Of a DNA stretch of 7,751 nucleotides, positions 5,417 to 7,751 are shown one piece after another (position 1 is the stretch's first letter; every line of letters begins with the position of its first letter). The notes beneath the pieces are model-generated. The model saw nothing but the letters and a program-made list of their open reading frames with translations, was not told the DNA's origin and ran no database searches. The DNA lies in assembly GCA_031177845.1 (NCBI GenBank), contig JAPSGG010000059.1:1-7751 (forward strand), read 5' to 3'. The DNA is from Chromatiales bacterium. GTDB lineage: Bacteria; Pseudomonadota; Gammaproteobacteria; JACCYU01. The position numbers and the translations under genes are program-made.

Positions 5417-5450
5417 GACTTTAACAGCCGATTTGGCATTGAACATTCTG

Positions 5451-5472
5451 TCTCTCGAACGGGGCCGAGAGA
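5451..5472. terminator. Second inverted repeat in the convergent lysR/phoH spacer
   Basis: TCTCTCG and CGAGAGA form a perfect 7-bp stem around an 8-nt loop (5458-5465), extendable by a G-U pair. It sits between the two convergent genes, where a bidirectional terminator is expected, but lacks a U-tract on either strand. The rest of 5383-5556 shows no gene. Confidence 0.35.
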
Positions 5473-5556
5473 TCTTGTGTAAGCCTATCGTCGGCACGGA
5501 ATTGGGATCCTCGCTGCGCTAGTCCGCCCACGCCTTGCTGACGGCCAATGATGACA

Positions 5557-6981
5557 TTACAACGCCTCAGAGGCGAAATCGGCCAACCGGGAGCGCTCAC
5601 CGCGCAGCAACGTGATATGACCACTGTGGTCCCACGACTTGAAGCGATCGACGACATAGGTCAGTCCAGAGGTGGTTTCGGTGAGATAGGGTGTGTCGAT
5701 CTGCGCGATGTTGCCCAGGCACACGACCTTGCTGCCGGGCCCCGCGCGCGTGATGAGGGTCTTCATCTGTTTAGGCGTGAGGTTTTGCGCCTCATCAAGA
5801 ATGATGTAACGATTCAGGAACGTGCGGCCGCGCATGAAGTTGAGCGAACGGATCTTGATGCGGCTGCGCAAGAGATCGGTCGTCGCGGCGCGGCCCCAGT
5901 CGCCGCCCTCGTCGGTGCGGTTCAGTACCTCCAGGTTGTCCATCAGCGCGCCCATCCAGGGCGTCATCTTCTCTTCTTCGGTGCCGGGCAGGAAACCGAT
6001 ATCTTCACCGACCGGCACTGTGACGCGGGTCATGATGATCTCGCGGTAATGTTGCTCATCGAGCGTCTGCGAAAGGCCGGCGGCCAATGCTAGTAGAGTC
6101 TTGCCGCTGCCGGCGACGCCCACTAGACTCACAAAGTCGACATCCGGGTCCATCAAAAGATTCAGCGCGAAATTCTGCTCTCGGTTGAGGGCATTGATTC
6201 CCCACACCGTCTGGCGAGGCTGCGTGTAGTCACTAGCCAGTTCGATCACCGCAAAGCCCTGTTCCAGCGTTCTCACGATTGCGTTCAGCGGATGTTCGCC
6301 CGGCAACACCAGGCATTGGTTCGGATGCCATTTCGTGACCAGAGGACCGCTAAGTTTGTAGAACGTGCGCCCCTGTTCCTGCCAGGAATGGATGTCCTTG
6401 CTATGCGTATCCCAGAAGTCCTCGGGCAGTTCGGCCACCCCGCTGAACAGCAGGTCGACATCTTCCAGCACCTGATCGCTGTAGTAATCCTCTGCGTGGA
6501 TGCCCACCACCGCGGCCTTGATGCGCAGATTTATATCCTTTGATACCAGCGTGACCGAGATGCCGGGCCGCTCGCGTTGCAGCGCGAGCGCGGTGCCGAG
6601 AATCGTGTTATCCGGTGTATTGCCGGGGAGGGCATCGGGCAGGGTAGCGGGCAGGACCCGGGTTTGAAAGAACAGCTTGCCGCTAGAAGCAAATCGTTGA
6701 CCATTGAGGTTGCCGGCCGGCAACCTCAGGCCCTGCGCGATCTCCTCGTCGCTCCTGCCCGTGATCAGCTCGTCGAGAAAACGATTGGCCTGGCGCACAT
6801 TGCGCGCGACCTCGGACACGCCCTTCTTCGCGCGGTCCAGCTCTTCGAGCACCACCATCGGCAGGAAGATATCATGTTCCTTGAAGTGGAAGAGGGCGGC
6901 CGGATCGTGCATCAGGACATTGGTGTCGATAACGAACAGGCGCGTGGGCACGCCGTTTCGAGTGGTCATGGATTCGGGCAT
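5557..6981 (-). CDS. phoH2: PhoH-family PIN-domain ATPase (PhoH2 / YlaK-type)
   Basis: 474-residue fusion of an N-terminal PIN nuclease domain and a C-terminal PhoH ATPase domain. Proteins of this architecture are described as RNA helicase/ribonucleases acting in the cytoplasm. The PIN part (about 13-160) shows acidic metal-binding candidates: Asp19 in VIDTNVL, Glu46/Glu47 in VVLEELD, Asp124 in TPDNTIL and Asp149 in VSKDINLR. The PhoH domain has Walker A GVAGSGKT (288-295), Walker B YIILDEAQN (392-400), and a further conserved segment CLGNIAQID (421-429). Both domains look intact and active. The first ATG (6981) has AGG directly abutting it, which cannot act as an SD; AGGA at 6984-6981 is 11 nt from a second in-frame ATG at 6969, giving MTTRNGV, so the true protein may be 470 residues. 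It follows gcvR by 69 bp and may share its transcript. Confidence 0.93.
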   Translation of the reverse strand: MPESMTTRNGVPTRLFVIDTNVLMHDPAALFHFKEHDIFLPMVVLEELDRAKKGVSEVARNVRQANRFLDELITGRSDEEIAQGLRLPAGNLNGQRFASSGKLFFQTRVLPATLPDALPGNTPDNTILGTALALQRERPGISVTLVSKDINLRIKAAVVGIHAEDYYSDQVLEDVDLLFSGVAELPEDFWDTHSKDIHSWQEQGRTFYKLSGPLVTKWHPNQCLVLPGEHPLNAIVRTLEQGFAVIELASDYTQPRQTVWGINALNREQNFALNLLMDPDVDFVSLVGVAGSGKTLLALAAGLSQTLDEQHYREIIMTRVTVPVGEDIGFLPGTEEEKMTPWMGALMDNLEVLNRTDEGGDWGRAATTDLLRSRIKIRSLNFMRGRTFLNRYIILDEAQNLTPKQMKTLITRAGPGSKVVCLGNIAQIDTPYLTETTSGLTYVVDRFKSWDHSGHITLLRGERSRLADFASEAL

Positions 6982-6997
6982 CCTAATACCAGAAGGT

Positions 6998-7043
6998 CAA
7001 GCCCAGTTCGGGCGTGGTGGATCTACTCACAAGCGCGGGCTTG
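6998..7043 (-). other. Competing stem-loops between gcvR and phoH
   Basis: CAAGCCC (6998-7004) and GGGCTTG (7037-7043) are perfect 7-bp complements spanning the spacer. The same bases also form two local hairpins: CAAGC/GCTTG (7030-7034 with 7039-7043, loop of 4) and GCCC/GGGC (7001-7004 with 7010-7013, loop of 5). The long and local structures exclude each other. This could modulate read-through or phoH translation; it may also be chance. Confidence 0.25.
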
Positions 7044-7050
7044 GAGATTC

Positions 7051-7581
7051 TTATAACTTGAACGGTTCCATGACCCCGTCGAGATTGTCCTCGTCGCACA
7101 GGTCAAGGAAGTCCTCGCGCAGTCGGGAGATCTGCAACCGCGAAGGAACGTCGATGAACATGCGGACGGAGAACATGGGCGTCGAAGTATGCGCGGCTTT
7201 GTACGCGTGGGTCGACATGTCATGGATATTGATGCCGCGGGAGGCGAAGAATGAGGTCAGCTTGCTCACGATGCCCGGTTGGTTCAGCGCGACCACATCC
7301 ACCGTGTACGAAAACATGTCGTTGTCTGAAGTGCGTGGCTCGGTATGCCGCGTAGTGATGGTCAGGTGGAGCTGGTCTTGAAGATTAGCAAGCGTGGATT
7401 CCAGCTTGGCCAGGTTGTTCCACTTGCCCGCGATCAGCAGGAACTGCGCGTAGCTCCCGCCCAGCACCGCCATGCGGCTGTCTTCGATGTTACAGTTCTG
7501 GTCGAGAATGGCGCGGGCGAGCCGGTCGATAGTGCCGGGGCGATCATCGCCGATCACGGAGACGACGAGATAATTGGTCAT
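7051..7581 (-). CDS. gcvR: GcvR-like double ACT-domain regulatory protein
   Basis: 176-residue cytoplasmic protein made of two ACT domains. ACT1 (about 4-75) begins VVSVIGDDRPGTIDRLARAI and ACT2 (about 92-168) begins YTVDVVALNQPGIVSKL; both keep the 'D/N-x-P-G-(I/T)-(V/I)' turn typical of ligand-binding ACT modules. The length and paired-ACT layout match GcvR, which in E. coli binds glycine and antagonises the activator GcvA of the glycine cleavage operon; no gcvA or gcv genes are in this window, so that partner is inference. In enterobacteria gcvR is divergent from dapA, and the same arrangement appears here. The peroxiredoxin gene bcp, often found next to gcvR, is not present; phoH follows instead. 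No good SD precedes the ATG, but no alternative in-frame start exists before an upstream TAG. Confidence 0.85.
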   Translation of the reverse strand: MTNYLVVSVIGDDRPGTIDRLARAILDQNCNIEDSRMAVLGGSYAQFLLIAGKWNNLAKLESTLANLQDQLHLTITTRHTEPRTSDNDMFSYTVDVVALNQPGIVSKLTSFFASRGINIHDMSTHAYKAAHTSTPMFSVRMFIDVPSRLQISRLREDFLDLCDEDNLDGVMEPFKL

Positions 7582-7676
7582 GGTATGGCAATGAAATTCA
7601 AGTTTCCTAGATTACCAGTTACTGCGCGCCGCGCAAATGTCGGCCCTTGCGCCCCGATGTGACCCCGGCGGTTCGC

Positions 7677-7705
7677 TTGTCAAGCCAGGTCAGCGAAAGT
7701 AACAT
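7677..7705 (+). promoter_or_regulatory. Putative sigma-70 promoter for the plus-strand gene at the right edge (dapA)
   Basis: TTGTCA (7677-7682, five of six consensus bases), a 17-bp spacer and TAACAT (7700-7705, four of six) form a reasonable promoter about 33 bp before the dapA-like ATG. The overlapping complement reads TTGACA at 7683-7678, a perfect -35 for the minus strand (gcvR), but no -10 follows at the right distance (ACATCG at 17 bp). Confidence 0.4.
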
Positions 7706-7737
7706 GGCCCCTTCCTCAAGACGCTTGGCGAAGGCTG

Positions 7738-7751
7738 ATGTTCGAAGGCAG
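7738..7751 (+). CDS. dapA: Probable dapA start (4-hydroxy-tetrahydrodipicolinate synthase), first codons only
   Basis: The last 14 bases read ATG TTC GAA GGC AG, encoding M-F-E-G-(S/R). DapA proteins commonly begin M-F-x-G-S before the V-A-L-(V/I)-T-P segment, and dapA is the usual divergent neighbour of gcvR in gammaproteobacteria. An AAGG sits just 3 nt upstream, closer than ideal for an SD. A competing reading starts at ATG 7704 and stays open to the edge (MAPSSRRLAK...), but it has no family resemblance. Only four full codons support the call, so context carries most of the weight. Confidence 0.45.

Noticed and set aside
5383..5450. Possible insertion-sequence end in the lysR-phoH spacer (repeated AGTGG/CAGTGGAC-like words)
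   Set aside because: I could not match it to a known terminal repeat, no transposase remnant is adjacent and no target-site duplication is visible.
6704..7381. 225-codon plus-strand frame spanning the gcvR-phoH junction
   Set aside because: It is antisense to two well-supported genes, with a Ser/Arg-rich low-complexity translation and no family resemblance.
7655..7683. gcvR promoter using the perfect TTGACA on the minus strand
   Set aside because: At 16-18 bp spacing the -10 positions read roughly ACATCG, with almost no consensus match, so I do not call it as a promoter.

Overview
The window (about 60 % GC by eye) looks like chromosomal core DNA from a gammaproteobacterium. Chromatiales or Acidiferrobacterales-like sulfur oxidisers are a guess from the protein style, not a proven placement. 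Supporting signs are a bacterial-type ProRS with an inserted editing domain, DUF4124 and DUF4156 envelope proteins, a GcvR-type double-ACT protein divergent from an apparent dapA start, and a class I fructose-bisphosphate aldolase divergent from a LysR regulator. I see no intact transposase, phage gene, CRISPR array, tRNA or rRNA.

Layout, left to right. Positions 1-74 (minus) hold the first 24 codons of a probable MBL-fold hydrolase that runs off the left edge. Positions 266-2330 (minus) hold proS followed 16 bp later by a small DUF4156-type lipoprotein gene, probably one transcript. The 309-bp spacer 2331-2639 has no credible gene but contains three hairpins. Positions 2640-3101 (minus) encode a secreted DUF4124 protein. 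Positions 3272-4446 (minus) hold a previously uncalled 43-codon ORF whose stop overlaps the start of the class I aldolase gene (ATGA). Positions 4495-5382 (plus) encode a LysR-type regulator. After a 174-bp convergent spacer, a PIN-PhoH RNA-processing ATPase (5557-6981) and a GcvR-like ACT protein (7051-7581) lie on the minus strand. The last 14 bases look like the first codons of dapA on the plus strand, preceded by a plausible promoter.

How the genes fit together: most are independent housekeeping functions (translation, glycolysis/gluconeogenesis or the Calvin cycle, RNA metabolism, amino-acid regulation, envelope). The most informative local arrangement is the aldolase/LysR divergon. The regulator may control the small-ORF/aldolase pair through a 20-bp dyad in the shared spacer, and the small ORF has its own ribosome binding site and is positioned for translational coupling to the aldolase. 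That small ORF is the best candidate for something undescribed here. The other observations are RNA-structure candidates in leaders and spacers. I do not see a large novel system in this window.
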